From positions 248,001-312,000 of the forward strand of contig NZ_LN852695.1 of the NCBI RefSeq assembly GCF_001244545.1: a stretch of DNA of 64,000 nucleotides, read 5' to 3'. The first letter of the stretch is position 1. Every line of letters starts with the position of its first letter. Both the position numbers and the translations under genes were made by a program. The notes beneath the pieces were generated by a model. It had not been told where the DNA came from. It saw nothing but the letters and a program-made list of their open reading frames with translations, and did not search any database. This DNA comes from Candidatus Stoquefichus sp. SB1. GTDB taxonomy: Bacteria > Bacillota_I > Bacilli_A > Erysipelotrichales > Coprobacillaceae. This document shows positions 1-9,770 of this stretch, piece by piece.

Positions 1-878
1 TGCGCCCGGACAGAGGGGCGGGGCTTCCTTACCTCCTTGTCCCGGTTCTCGTCCTTACCGATCAGTGCGTATGTACCGTAGCTGTTCTTGATCTGTGAGA
101 AAGCAAGGGTCTTATAGGGCAGCATGGAGAAAAGGCGTTCCGTGTCCTTTGTGGACGCAAGCCGTTCAAAGGACGGGGACAGCTCCACCATGAAATGAGA
201 TTTATCCGGGCTGTTGGGGGCAGACAGCTTTTTCATGTCTGCCACAATGCGCCGCGCTTCATGCTCGATCATACCCTCATGCAATGCGGCGATATGTTCC
301 TTTAAGTCCCCCGGTGTCAGCTTATCCCGGCTGTGCTTTTCTTCCCGTAACAGGGATTGCAGGGCTTCCGGGTCTTTCGGCTGTACTTCAAAATATTCAA
401 ACTTCCCAAGCTGGGGGTCGGGATAGCCATTAAAATGTTGCTCGGCTGGCTGCTCCCTCGTCCCATGCTCATAAACAAGCGTCACCGTCCCAGCGTCAAC
501 AGTATTGTCTTTGACGCGCTCATAGTGTTTTTCATAGTCCAGCTCATAGAGATTGCCCGTGATCTTCCCGTCCTGTACCCCGGTCAGCTCCACGGCGTAA
601 GCAAGGATAGGGTCGCGGGTCTGCTCCTTGTAGAAACGCCATGTATTATGCGGGGCGGTGTCGCTGATGAAAACGTCACGCTCCCGAAAGCAGTATGTCC
701 CGGACGGGCGGGAAAGCCACAAGAGCGTTTTGTCAGCGGGGTTTTGGCTTGCCGCCTTTTCCGCAATGATCTTTTTGTCAATGTCAAAATCACTCTGATA
801 AAATCCCGTGTTCTGCTTCATAATGGCTTCAAGGGAAGCGAACACGTCCACATTCTCAAATTTATTCAATTTCCCCAT
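1..878 (-). CDS. ICE conserved protein of unknown function (partial)
   Basis: The reading frame starts at an ATG at 878 and runs open to the window edge, so the C-terminus is missing; at least 292 residues are visible. A ribosome binding site (AAAGGAGC) lies 6-7 bases before the ATG and overlaps the end of the giant upstream gene, whose stop is only two bases away, so the two are translationally linked. The protein starts MGKLNKFENVDVFASLEA, is soluble and charged, and has no signal peptide or membrane segment. I do not recognise a catalytic motif. Position directly after the ArdA/ArdC-type polyvalent gene suggests an accessory factor of the ICE; related proteins are common in this element family, but function is unknown. 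Confidence 0.75.
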   Translation of the reverse strand, partial: MGKLNKFENVDVFASLEAIMKQNTGFYQSDFDIDKKIIAEKAASQNPADKTLLWLSRPSGTYCFRERDVFISDTAPHNTWRFYKEQTRDPILAYAVELTGVQDGKITGNLYELDYEKHYERVKDNTVDAGTVTLVYEHGTREQPAEQHFNGYPDPQLGKFEYFEVQPKDPEALQSLLREEKHSRDKLTPGDLKEHIAALHEGMIEHEARRIVADMKKLSAPNSPDKSHFMVELSPSFERLASTKDTERLFSMLPYKTLAFSQIKNSYGTYALIGKDENRDKEVRKPRPSVRA

Positions 879-880
879 AA

Positions 881-3800
881 TCAGCTCCTTTCCAAGTCCT
901 GCGACTTGCTTCTTGCCTGTTTCCTCTGCGCTGCCCGTTCCTTGTCGGCTTTGAGCTGCGCCCGAATAGAGGGCTTCTTTTCGGTCTTTTTCCCCGGTTT
1001 CGTTTCCTTTCCCTGTTCCTTTTCCGCTTTCAGCGCGGCGGCATACTCGGCAAGGGAGATCTGTTCGCCGTTTCTTGCCTTTGCTTCCAGCTCGTCAGCG
1101 GTAGGGGTATTGTTGATGATACCGTCAAAATGGTTGTCGTTCTGCTCGATAGCGTCCTCGACGTGCTTTAGGGTGTCTGCCTTTTCCGGCTGCTCGGCGG
1201 CAACTGCAAACGCCTGTGTCCCGTTCCCCATAATGAGATATTTTCCGTCCTCCGACGTATGGTGAAGTCCATACCCGGCTTCCCTCATTTGTTCGGCGGT
1301 CATATCGGTTACAGAAAAGCTCCCCCGTGGCGTTCTGATCTGCTCCCCGGTCATGCGGGTGTCGGGGGTAAGCTGCGGTGTCTGCTCCTGTAAAAACTCC
1401 GGCACTTCCTTATAGCCGAAACTGTCAACGTAATGCGCGGTGTCCTCCCCGTTGTGATGAAGCACCACTATATCCGATACGGAAAGGCTGTGTCCCTTAA
1501 AATCTTTGGGGTGGTCGATATTGAAACGGGTATAAATATCTTCAAGGGAAGTCCTCGGCGTAAGCTCGGCGGTGTAGATCAGATTATAATTTGCCGCTTC
1601 CACGGAAAGCCCAGCCGCCTGCAGACGGTCGTAAGGCTCAAAATGATAGTCCCGCATACCGTCCCCGTCCTTTAACTGGTAAATGGAAAAGGTGTCTTTG
1701 TCCGGCTCTTTCCCGGTGGCGGTCGGCTCCGGCGTTCCCTGTCCCGGCTCGGCGGCGGGCTGTGCTTCCTGTGCCTTTGCATAAAGCTCTTTTACGTCGC
1801 CCTGTGTCAGTTCCCCGGTTTCCAGCTTCCCCAAAAGCTCCCGGCACTTTTCCGGGGTTCCCGTGTAGAGAATATCCCCCAGCTTTGCCATGCCGTTATC
1901 CTGCGCGACATACTCCTGCAAAATGTAGCTGTTTTCCGGGCTGTCACTGTACGGGTTCTGCCGCACCTTGTAAAAGGTTTCCGGCGTGACGGCGTTCCCC
2001 GGCTCCGCGCCCTGTGTTTCCTCCTGCGGCTGCTCCGGGACGGCTTCTTTCTGTGCGGCGGCTTCCCGCCTTGCCCGTTTCTGTAACTCGGTGGGGCTTT
2101 CCCCGTTAAGGGGCTGTATGCACTTGATACGGTCGGCGGCGTAGATCGCATTGTCGTTTAGCTGCCGCTGCCATGCTTCCGCGCTGGGCGCATAACGGAA
2201 GCCGTTCCCTTTTAATTCCTCCCGGATTTCCTTGTCCGGCTTTTCATCAAAGAAAATCTGCAAGCGGTTATCCGCTGTATTGGCTTCCACACGTCCCCCG
2301 TCAAACTCCCAGCCCACATATCCAAGCTCTTTCCTGCGGGTAAGGGCGGTAATGCGGTCTTTCAGCCTGTGGATTTCCGCGTTGTTGTTGGATAATTCAT
2401 AGCTTTCAAAGGGTTTCGGGTTCCCCCGCCAGCTCCCGGACATGGACGCTTTCATTTTTTCAATCTGCTCCGGGGATAAATGGGGGCAGCCGTCAAGGGT
2501 CTTATGCTTGCGGTAGTAAGCGTTGACCGCTTTCATGGTTTCCTGCAAGGCTTCCAGCTTTGCAAGTTTGCTTTCCAGCTTAGAAACGGCGTTCGGGTCG
2601 TCGGCACTGATACCGCCCATGCCGGTACTGCGGATTTTGTCAAGCAAACCCTGTATCTCCCGGTATTCCTCCATGTTCTTATCTGCGGCGGCGTTCTGCT
2701 TCTCCTTTTTGCGGACAGGGAAGTTGCTTCCCCCGGCAATCATAATGGACGGGACGCGGGCGGTGATCTCATAGCCCTTATTCATGTTCGCCGCCAGCTT
2801 CCGGGCGTAAGCGTCAAGCAGCCCGTCAATCCTTTCATGGAAAGAGGGGTCAACGCGCTTTTTCTGCCTTGCAGCAAGCTCGGCGGCTTCGTCTACATAG
2901 TGGCGGTATTCTGCCGTTGCGCTTCCGGGCTTGTAATCGGAAAAACTGATTGCTTCCTTTGCGCGGCGGGCTGCGTTCTCATTGATCGGGTAGTATGTAA
3001 CCTTTGTTTCCGTCTGCTCCGGCTGTTCTGCTGTATGGCTCTGCGGGTCGGCGGCTTTCTCCGTCTGCACTTCTTTCCGCTGTGCAAGCGTCTTTTCCGC
3101 ACGCTCCCGGACTTCTTTGCTAATTGACAGCGAATACAGGTCAGAGGTTGAGGAAAAGCCTACGTTGTTAAAAACATAATCAACATCAGTTTCTTTCAAT
3201 GCCCCCGCTGTAAAATAATCTTCCCTTGTGGGGTTCTCGCTCACTTTTCCGTCTGATATGGCATAATTCAGCCCCGTTTCTATGTGGGAACAGATTTTAC
3301 CGTCAACGGCAAGCGTCACATAATACCAGCCCATGTGACCGCCGCTTTTCTCGTCCGTACCGTCGTTAAATTCCACATTGAGCAGGGTGTAGGGCTTCAA
3401 GCCTTTCTGTCCGGCAATCTCATTGTCTTTTGTTTCCCGCTTCCTAAGTGCGGAAATGGCGGCTTCCTTTGTTGCGGCTATGATCTCCGGGTTGTACCGT
3501 ACCAGCGCGGCATTGACACATTCAGTCTGCACTTTTACGGTTTTCGCTTGCGGTGTCCTGTGGTTGCCGATAAACAGGGACGCGCCATTGTCAAACTTGA
3601 TAGATATGTCGCTTGTACCGCGCCATTTCCCGGTACAGGGGGAAGTTTCTATTTTGCCCGACGTACTGCCGAAAGCCTGTGCGACAATCCCGATCTTATC
3701 CTGCAAGGGGAGATTTTCGTACTGTTTGGCGATCTCAACCGCTTTTTTCTGTAAATCTGTAAGGGGTTTGTCGGCGGTCTGTCCTGCCTGTTCCGGCGTG

Positions 3801-6244
3801 TCTGTTTTTTCAGAAACAGGGCTTTTCGGCTCCTGCGGCTCTGTGGTCTGTGCTGCTTCCGGCTCCGGGGCGGCGTAAGGTTCGTACCCGTTGGCAGCGT
3901 ATTCCTCCACGGTCATTCCTGCGGCGGCTGCTTCCTGTGCGATTTCCTCCTTGACGTGTTCCTTGTAGGCGGCAAGCTCCACGTCAAAATCTCTAAGCTG
4001 GGGAACAGGCGGCAAGTTGTATTCGCCTTGATTGACAAGCCCCCTGCACTCGGCAACATAGGCTTGCATGGCGGTATGGTAGGCGGTTTCCGTAGAGGTA
4101 AGGCTCTCCCCGGCTTGCAGGGCTTCCGTAGAGATACGCTCCATTTCGGATAAATTACAGTGCAGTTTGAGATAGGGGATAAATTCATTCAGCAGCATTG
4201 CCCGGTGTTCCTTGTCGGCTTCCAGTGCTTCCTTGCCCTCGTTGTGCAAAAGGTAGTTTTCCCATTCTTTATCGTTCAGATAATAGGTGTGGTGCTGCTC
4301 GATATGCTCCACAAGGGAACCGTCCCCGTCGCCCAAGTCCTGCCGCCCCTCGTAGTGGTCGGCTATACCGTTCATCACATAATCAATGCGGAACGCCACT
4401 TTATCGTAACCGGGGCTTGCAAGATTCGCTTCGTCCAGCCCTGCGATAAGGGTATTGGCGCGGGATAGGGGGATTGTTTCGCCCTCCCGTAGCTGGGGGC
4501 TTTCGCTCCATTCGATTGTAACGGTCGGCTCTGCCGCAAGGTCGGGTGTCGGCTCTTTTTCTGCTTCCTGTGCTTTCGCAGCTTCCCGTTCTTTTTGCAG
4601 CTCTGCAAAATGCCCGTCAATGCTGTTGATGATCTCGGCGGCGGTGGCACGGATTGTTTCAAGGGACGTTTTCAGCTCCGCAAGCTCCCGCCCGCTGCTC
4701 CACCCGGCGACGTACCCAAAGGAATAGTCGGAAGTGTCAAGCCCGTAGTGCTGGCATACGGTATAGGCGATACTTTCCGCCTGAACTTCACGGGTGCGGC
4801 GGTCGGGTCTGTCCCCCTGTTCCTCCTGCGGGGCGTTAAGGTCAATGTCGTGCAACTTCGCGTGGGCGATCTCATGGATAGCGGTCTTTAGGTTCTGAAG
4901 CTCGCTCATGCCCTCGTCAATGGCAATGCGCTTTTCCTCCAAGTGGTAGTAGCCGTGGGCTGTCCCCTCGATCTTCTCAAAGCCCATAGGCACGGGAGAG
5001 GTCTTTTCCAGCGCGGCGAAAAAATCCTCGTACTGTTCCACGTCCCCGGTCAGCTCGTTTGCGCCAATGGCGGGAAGCTCCCGCCCCTCGGTCTGCGATA
5101 CGTCAAAAACGGCGACGACTTTATAGGCGGGGATTTGGATTTCTTTTGTTTCCATGACGGGCTTCCCGTTGCTGTCTGTCACCGTCTTTCCCGTCTGCGG
5201 GTCTTTTTTCTCTACCTCCTGCCGGATTTTGTACGGCGACGGGGCAAGGATACGGATACCTTTTTCCCCGCGCATTACGTTCCGTCCAAAGTTATTTTTC
5301 CATGCGTTAAATCCAGCGATAAGGGAAGCGTCGGGCTTCTGCATGGCAATCAGCAGCGTATTGTTGAAGCTGTAATTATGGAACTTTGACATGACTTGCA
5401 GATATTCCTTGTAGCGTTCACTGTCAAATAAATCCGTGATACCCTGCTCTAAGCGGTCTGTGATCTCCTTGATCTTTTCAGCGGGCTTGTCGGCGGTGAG
5501 GATAATCGGGTTGACCGGGCGCGGCTGGGGCGGCGGTTCCTGCTGTGTCCCCGGCTGGGGTTCCTCCTGCTCCGGCGCGGCTTCGTCCTTTTCCAGTTTA
5601 TCCGGGGTGGGGTGTTCCGGCTCCGGGAAGCTCATTACCTTGTATTCTTTCGGTATGTCATTTTCCCGCCCATTGTACCACTGTGAAAAGGTGTTGCCGT
5701 TGTTGTAGATATAGCCTTGATCGGTAAACTGTCCCCGGTCTTTCAGTACCGCGTCCCGCCCGTATTCCTCGTACTTGAAATATTTCTTTGCTTCTTCGGG
5801 CAGCTCCAATTCGTCCAGCTCGTCAATAAGGTAATAGCCATAGTCGGCTTCGGTTCGGACGGTGGGATAAATCCAGTAGCAGTCAAGATTTTGTGCAAGG
5901 TTGATAAGGTCTTTCACGCTCCCGGCGTGTTCCCCCAGCGTTACCGCCGCCGTGAATTTGTTCCTGTCCTCGTCGCCCTGCATTTCTAAGAGCTTTCCAA
6001 GATAATTCAGCTCGTCAATGGTGCTTTCCTGTATCACGGAAAGCGGCACGTCAAAGGGGTATTGCTCGGTGTTGGAAAATCCGTTAATGAAAAAATCCTG
6101 CGGGTTCTCCGCTGTAATGCCGACGCTTTTCATGGCGGCGTGAAGCTGCTCCGTGGTGGTCGGCATGGATAGCCATTCGCCGCCCGGTTGCCCGGTTTCA
6201 AAGCGGCTGCGGCTGTCGATTAAGATTGAAAATGTTTCGCTCAT
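881..6244 (-). CDS. Giant polyvalent ICE protein with ArdA-like, ArdC-like metallopeptidase and YodL-like domains
   Basis: About 1,787 residues. Residues 1-205 resemble ArdA antirestriction proteins (acidic, with the N-terminal GEWLSMP-type strand and long acidic helices). Residues 250-400 match the ArdC-type single-stranded-DNA-binding domain, followed by a zincin motif HEIAH at about 459-463 with downstream acidic residues (about 488-492), as in ArdC metallopeptidases. A long middle part has alternating charged linkers and LPD-like segments; a YodL-like domain lies at about 1500-1610 and a DUF4316-like basic tail ends the protein. There is no signal peptide, so it probably acts in the cytoplasm, perhaps entering recipients with the DNA to block host restriction. 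A GTG/ATG choice exists: the ATG at 6244 sits 9-10 bases from AAAGGAG and is preferred over the ATG at 6250. Domain borders are by eye. Confidence 0.8.
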   Translation of the reverse strand: MSETFSILIDSRSRFETGQPGGEWLSMPTTTEQLHAAMKSVGITAENPQDFFINGFSNTEQYPFDVPLSVIQESTIDELNYLGKLLEMQGDEDRNKFTAAVTLGEHAGSVKDLINLAQNLDCYWIYPTVRTEADYGYYLIDELDELELPEEAKKYFKYEEYGRDAVLKDRGQFTDQGYIYNNGNTFSQWYNGRENDIPKEYKVMSFPEPEHPTPDKLEKDEAAPEQEEPQPGTQQEPPPQPRPVNPIILTADKPAEKIKEITDRLEQGITDLFDSERYKEYLQVMSKFHNYSFNNTLLIAMQKPDASLIAGFNAWKNNFGRNVMRGEKGIRILAPSPYKIRQEVEKKDPQTGKTVTDSNGKPVMETKEIQIPAYKVVAVFDVSQTEGRELPAIGANELTGDVEQYEDFFAALEKTSPVPMGFEKIEGTAHGYYHLEEKRIAIDEGMSELQNLKTAIHEIAHAKLHDIDLNAPQEEQGDRPDRRTREVQAESIAYTVCQHYGLDTSDYSFGYVAGWSSGRELAELKTSLETIRATAAEIINSIDGHFAELQKEREAAKAQEAEKEPTPDLAAEPTVTIEWSESPQLREGETIPLSRANTLIAGLDEANLASPGYDKVAFRIDYVMNGIADHYEGRQDLGDGDGSLVEHIEQHHTYYLNDKEWENYLLHNEGKEALEADKEHRAMLLNEFIPYLKLHCNLSEMERISTEALQAGESLTSTETAYHTAMQAYVAECRGLVNQGEYNLPPVPQLRDFDVELAAYKEHVKEEIAQEAAAAGMTVEEYAANGYEPYAAPEPEAAQTTEPQEPKSPVSEKTDTPEQAGQTADKPLTDLQKKAVEIAKQYENLPLQDKIGIVAQAFGSTSGKIETSPCTGKWRGTSDISIKFDNGASLFIGNHRTPQAKTVKVQTECVNAALVRYNPEIIAATKEAAISALRKRETKDNEIAGQKGLKPYTLLNVEFNDGTDEKSGGHMGWYYVTLAVDGKICSHIETGLNYAISDGKVSENPTREDYFTAGALKETDVDYVFNNVGFSSTSDLYSLSISKEVRERAEKTLAQRKEVQTEKAADPQSHTAEQPEQTETKVTYYPINENAARRAKEAISFSDYKPGSATAEYRHYVDEAAELAARQKKRVDPSFHERIDGLLDAYARKLAANMNKGYEITARVPSIMIAGGSNFPVRKKEKQNAAADKNMEEYREIQGLLDKIRSTGMGGISADDPNAVSKLESKLAKLEALQETMKAVNAYYRKHKTLDGCPHLSPEQIEKMKASMSGSWRGNPKPFESYELSNNNAEIHRLKDRITALTRRKELGYVGWEFDGGRVEANTADNRLQIFFDEKPDKEIREELKGNGFRYAPSAEAWQRQLNDNAIYAADRIKCIQPLNGESPTELQKRARREAAAQKEAVPEQPQEETQGAEPGNAVTPETFYKVRQNPYSDSPENSYILQEYVAQDNGMAKLGDILYTGTPEKCRELLGKLETGELTQGDVKELYAKAQEAQPAAEPGQGTPEPTATGKEPDKDTFSIYQLKDGDGMRDYHFEPYDRLQAAGLSVEAANYNLIYTAELTPRTSLEDIYTRFNIDHPKDFKGHSLSVSDIVVLHHNGEDTAHYVDSFGYKEVPEFLQEQTPQLTPDTRMTGEQIRTPRGSFSVTDMTAEQMREAGYGLHHTSEDGKYLIMGNGTQAFAVAAEQPEKADTLKHVEDAIEQNDNHFDGIINNTPTADELEAKARNGEQISLAEYAAALKAEKEQGKETKPGKKTEKKPSIRAQLKADKERAAQRKQARSKSQDLERS

Positions 6245-6360
6245 TTGCATTTGCTCCTTTCTTTTATGGCAGCATTGCGGAAGCTGCTTTTTTTATTGTT
6301 GCCCGGTCTGCCTTGCAGCACCCGCGCTTTCTGCCAAGATTTTAATTTTTTCAAGAGGGT

Positions 6361-6420
6361 TTGGGACACTTCCCAACAAGCAAAATCCCCGTCCGGCGCG
6401 TCAGCGTCGAAAGGGGATTT
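6361..6420 (-). other. Two hairpins in the gap between topB and the polyvalent gene
   Basis: A 6-bp perfect inverted repeat (TTGGGA, 4-base loop, TCCCAA; 6361-6376) lies beside an 8-bp one (AAATCCCC at 6383-6390 with GGGGATTT at 6413-6420). They fall in the 200-base gap downstream of topB. Neither is followed by a clear T run on the minus strand, so they may be mRNA processing or stability elements rather than terminators. The rest of the gap shows nothing else. Confidence 0.45.
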
Positions 6421-6459
6421 ACGGAAAAGGGTACTCTTTTCCTATGCTTGCTACGAAAC

Positions 6460-8553
6460 TTATTTTTTCTTCGGTATCTCTATCTTGTAGTTGACGTACT
6501 TCCCGCCCGTATCGGCTAAAACAACGGTTCCGTCGTAGGTTTTGCCTGTTTTCGGGGAATACAAGCCCTTGACATTTATCTTGCCGGATTTTAAGAGGGC
6601 GGCGGCAATCTTCGGGGTAAAGGTGACTTTCCTTTCTTCAAAGAAACGGTCATTTTTCCACATGGTAAAAGCACAATCCCGGTTAGAACAGTAGAAATTC
6701 TTCCTGCCCTCATGGACGGGAGAACCGCACCGGGGGCATTTCCCGATAGAGGGCTTTTCTTCCCCGCCCGTGAAAGCTACCTTGTCCTTGTCGGCGGTGG
6801 CGTTCTCCTTTACCAGCTCCCGCGCCATAGCTTCAATGCGCTGCATGAAGTCCCCGGCGTCGGCGGCTCCCTTTGCGATCTGCGTCAGATTGTTTTCCCA
6901 TTCGGCGGTAAGCTGCGGGGAAGTGAGCATATCCGGCAGCACCGACACAAGGGCGGCTCCGTTCTGTGTGGGGATAAGCTGCTTTCCCTTGCGCTCTGCA
7001 AAGCCAGACTTCACCAGCTTTTCAATAACGGCGGCGCGGGTGGCGGGAGTGCCAAGCCCCCGGCGTTCTGCGTCCGGGTCGGTGTCCTCGTTCCCGGCGC
7101 GTTCCATTGCCGACAAAAGGGTTGCTTCGTTGTGGGGCTTTGGCGGCGTTGTGAAATGCTCCGTCACCTTTGCCGTGGGACTTTCAAAGCTCTGTCCCTC
7201 GGAAAGCTCCGGCAGGGTGTTTTCCCCGTCACTGTCTGCGTCCTCCGGGTCGGGCTTGCCTTTCAGCGTTGCCCGGTAGCGGCGTTCAAGGTCTTTCCAG
7301 CCGCCCGCAAGCACCGTCTTTCCCCGCGCCGTAAATTCTGTATCTGCGCATGAGAAAACCGCCGTGACCGCTTCAAAGATATGCGGCTCGGCGGCAGCGA
7401 AAATAAGACGCGCCCCGGCAAGGGTGAGGATATTCCTTTCACTTTCCGGCAGCGCGGCAAGGTCGGTCTTTGCAAGCTCCATAGTAGGGATAATGGCGTG
7501 GTGATCTGATACTTTGCTGCTGTCAAGTGTCCGGGAAACCTCCGGGGTAAACTCTGCGCCCTCCATAAAGGGGAGCTTGCCGGATAACATGGCAACGGTC
7601 TTTGCCGCCGTGTCCCCCATGTCGTCGGTCAGAAATGCGCTGTCTGTCCGGGGGTAGGTAAGCAGCCGCTTTTCATACAAGGTCTGCGCAAGGTCAAGGG
7701 TCTGCTTCGCCGTGTAGCCATAGATTTTATTGGCTTCCCGCTGTAAGGAAGTGAGGTCAAAGAGTTTCGGCGGGGCGGCGGTCTTTTTCTCTTTTGTGAG
7801 GGAAACACAAACCGCCGTTCCTGCTTCACAAGCTGCTTTCAGTGCGTCGGCTCTCGATTTATCCGAAATCCTTTCGCTGGCGGCTTCCGCGCCGGACAGG
7901 TCAAGGCGCACATGGTAGTATTTTTCTTTCTTGAAATGGGAGATCGCTTCGCCCCGGTCAACCAGCATTTTCAGTGTGGGGGTCTGCACCCGCCCCACGT
8001 TCAAGGTCTTGTCATACAGGCAGGAGAAAAGGCGCGTCGCATTGATACCAATGATCCAGTCGGCTTTTGCGCGGCATAATGCGGAAGCATAGAGCGCGTC
8101 ATAGTCCCGCCCGTCTTTGAGGTCGGCAAAGCCCGCCTTGATCGCCTTATCCTCCATTGAGGAAATCCACAAGCGGCGCATGGGCTTGTTGCAGCCCGTC
8201 ACTTCATAGACAAAGCGGAAGATCAGCTCGCCCTCGCGCCCAGCGTCGCAAGCATTGACTACCTCGGAAACGTCGGCGCGGTGCATAAGCTCCTTTAAGA
8301 TTGAAAACTGCTTCCCCTTGTCGGCGGCGACGTTGTACTGCCATTCCTCCGGCAGAATGGGTAAGCTCTCATAGCTCCACTTTTTATACTGCTCCCCGTA
8401 GGCGGCAGCTTCCGCAAGCTCCACCAAATGACCGACACACCAAGAAATGAGGTAGCCCCCGCCCTCGATATATCCGTCTTTTTTCTCTTTTACCCCAAGC
8501 GCGGCGGCGATACTTGCCGCGACGCTGGGCTTTTCTGCAATCACTAACTGCAC
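6460..8553 (-). CDS. topB: DNA topoisomerase III (type IA)
   Basis: 697 residues, typical for TopB. The N-terminal Toprim domain begins LVIAEKPSVAASIA and includes the acidic cluster NACDAGREGELI. The type IA core follows, with the active-site tyrosine in LLTYPRTDSAFL near residue 300. The C-terminus has a four-cysteine zinc ribbon (CPRCGSPVH then YCSNRDCAF) at about 610-640. It relaxes and decatenates DNA through a 5-prime phosphotyrosine intermediate; in conjugative elements it is thought to assist replication or transfer of the circular form. The start is GTG at 8553, 6-8 bases after AGGAGG. It follows a small cysteine-rich gene in the same operon. Identification is certain; its specific role in the ICE is inferred. 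Confidence 0.96.
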   Translation of the reverse strand: MQLVIAEKPSVAASIAAALGVKEKKDGYIEGGGYLISWCVGHLVELAEAAAYGEQYKKWSYESLPILPEEWQYNVAADKGKQFSILKELMHRADVSEVVNACDAGREGELIFRFVYEVTGCNKPMRRLWISSMEDKAIKAGFADLKDGRDYDALYASALCRAKADWIIGINATRLFSCLYDKTLNVGRVQTPTLKMLVDRGEAISHFKKEKYYHVRLDLSGAEAASERISDKSRADALKAACEAGTAVCVSLTKEKKTAAPPKLFDLTSLQREANKIYGYTAKQTLDLAQTLYEKRLLTYPRTDSAFLTDDMGDTAAKTVAMLSGKLPFMEGAEFTPEVSRTLDSSKVSDHHAIIPTMELAKTDLAALPESERNILTLAGARLIFAAAEPHIFEAVTAVFSCADTEFTARGKTVLAGGWKDLERRYRATLKGKPDPEDADSDGENTLPELSEGQSFESPTAKVTEHFTTPPKPHNEATLLSAMERAGNEDTDPDAERRGLGTPATRAAVIEKLVKSGFAERKGKQLIPTQNGAALVSVLPDMLTSPQLTAEWENNLTQIAKGAADAGDFMQRIEAMARELVKENATADKDKVAFTGGEEKPSIGKCPRCGSPVHEGRKNFYCSNRDCAFTMWKNDRFFEERKVTFTPKIAAALLKSGKINVKGLYSPKTGKTYDGTVVLADTGGKYVNYKIEIPKKK

Positions 8554-8568
8554 TTAAAAATCCTCCTT

Positions 8569-8751
8569 TCATTTTCCCATGTTTTTCTCTGTCAGCTTCT
8601 TGATACAGTACCCCACGCAGGGCGGCTCCCGGTTGTAGGGACAGCCCTTGCAGCGCGGGGGAATGGAAGCGGGCGGCGATTTTCCACGCCGCCCGTCACC
8701 CGGTTTCTGTATCATCATTCTTTCTAAGGGGTTGTCGGTGAACAGGGTCAT
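8569..8751 (-). CDS. Small cysteine-rich ICE protein
   Basis: 60 residues with a compact cysteine cluster (CKGCPYN, then PPCVGYC) that could bind a metal ion; basic C-terminus, no membrane segment. Its ATG overlaps the TGA of the upstream DUF4366 gene (ATGA), with a GAGG ribosome binding site inside that gene, which argues for real translation. It sits between the DUF4366 gene and topB. I cannot assign a function. Confidence 0.7.
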   Translation of the reverse strand: MTLFTDNPLERMMIQKPGDGRRGKSPPASIPPRCKGCPYNREPPCVGYCIKKLTEKNMGK

Positions 8752-9476
8752 GCTTCCTCGTCCTCCGTTCCCCCGCCGTCCCCGGTTTCGTCGGGTTCCG
8801 GCTCGTCCTCGTCGTAATCGTCAAAATCGAAATCGTCAAGGTCTGTGCCGCCTTTTACGTCCTGCTTCGGCTTCATAACCTTAAAGTAGTAGGCTGCGCC
8901 CCCGCCGCCAAGAAGTGCCACAATGAGGAATACCAAAAGCCCGCCCGTGTTGTTTTTCTTTTCCGGCTGCTCTGCGGGTTCCTCCGTTTCCGGCTCCGCT
9001 TCCTTGCCGCTGCAAGCGGTCATGTTGTCCTTGCAGACGGGGCAGCTTACATTTACTTTCCCGGCTTCGCATTTCTCCGTACAGTTGCAGACTGTGGGCG
9101 GCTCCGTGGCGGTGTTCCCGTCCTCCATGAGTGCCATAAGGTCGGCTTCGTCCACTTGATTGAGGAAATGCACGGTGTTCTCGCCCTTGTCGTCCCGGTC
9201 AATGAGGATATAAAAGTAATTGCCGTTTTTGGTCGTCACGGTGATAAGCTGCTTGTTGCCGCCAAAATCGTCCACAAGGGTAGCGTTCCCGTCCGGGGTG
9301 AGGGGTTCTTCCTTTTCGGGTTCCTCGTAGACAACGCCGCTGTCGTCGGTCGCGTCGTCCTGTCCCTCCGGGGTCTGCGCGTAAGCGGTAACGGAAAAGC
9401 CGCCCATAAGGACAAGGGCGGCGCATAAGGTCAGCAGGGCATTAAAAATCTTCTTATTCTTATTCTTATTCTTCAT
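8748..9476 (-). CDS. DUF4366 / CD1107-family exported membrane protein of the transfer operon
   Basis: 242 residues. The N-terminus is lysine/asparagine rich (encoded by a short AAGAAT-type repeat), followed by a signal peptide that likely ends near the AYA at about residue 32. A globular extracytoplasmic part follows, with four cysteines (CNCTEKC, CPVC), then a membrane helix at about 180-200 ([21 protein letters not shown]) and a strongly acidic cytoplasmic tail rich in D and E. This layout matches the CD1107 family of Tn1549-like elements. It overlaps the upstream DUF4315 gene by 11 bases and is preceded by GGAGG. It is probably part of the conjugation channel or its surface; that role is inferred from context. 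Confidence 0.88.
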   Translation of the reverse strand: MKNKNKNKKIFNALLTLCAALVLMGGFSVTAYAQTPEGQDDATDDSGVVYEEPEKEEPLTPDGNATLVDDFGGNKQLITVTTKNGNYFYILIDRDDKGENTVHFLNQVDEADLMALMEDGNTATEPPTVCNCTEKCEAGKVNVSCPVCKDNMTACSGKEAEPETEEPAEQPEKKNNTGGLLVFLIVALLGGGGAAYYFKVMKPKQDVKGGTDLDDFDFDDYDEDEPEPDETGDGGGTEDEEA

Positions 9477-9735
9477 CTTCGTTTTCCTCCTTATCGTCGA
9501 TGTCTGCGCCGCTTAAAACGGGCGCGGGGGTCATGCCGGGGATTGCGCCCCCGGACAGCATGGAAGTAAGCTCTGCGGGGGAAAGCCGCATGGAGCGCAC
9601 AAGCTGGACGATCTGCAAATTCTCCGCTTCGGTTTTCTGTGCTTCCAGCCCTTTCAGTTTGTTCTGATACTCGGTGATCTTCTCGCGGGTCTTTTCAATC
9701 TCCCGGTTGATACGGTCAATCTTGTTTGCTGCCAT
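9466..9735 (-). CDS. DUF4315 family protein
   Basis: 89 residues. The first 55 residues are a predicted coiled coil ([20 protein letters not shown] and on), followed by a proline/glycine-containing linker and an acidic end ([12 protein letters not shown]). This arrangement, and its place between the CHAP-domain gene and the DUF4366 gene, are typical of DUF4315 proteins of Clostridial conjugative elements. Ribosome binding site AAAGGAG lies 9 bases upstream of the ATG. The molecular role is unknown; it may be a small structural partner of the transfer machinery. Confidence 0.88.
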   Translation of the reverse strand: MAANKIDRINREIEKTREKITEYQNKLKGLEAQKTEAENLQIVQLVRSMRLSPAELTSMLSGGAIPGMTPAPVLSGADIDDKEENEDEE

Positions 9736-9770
9736 AATGTAAAACTCCTTTCATAGTCAAAAAATGTTGT

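Noticed and set aside
357-1265. 302-residue plus-strand open frame opposite the ICE genes
   Set aside because: GC-rich shadow of the minus-strand genes; no ribosome binding site, low-complexity cysteine/serine/phenylalanine composition.
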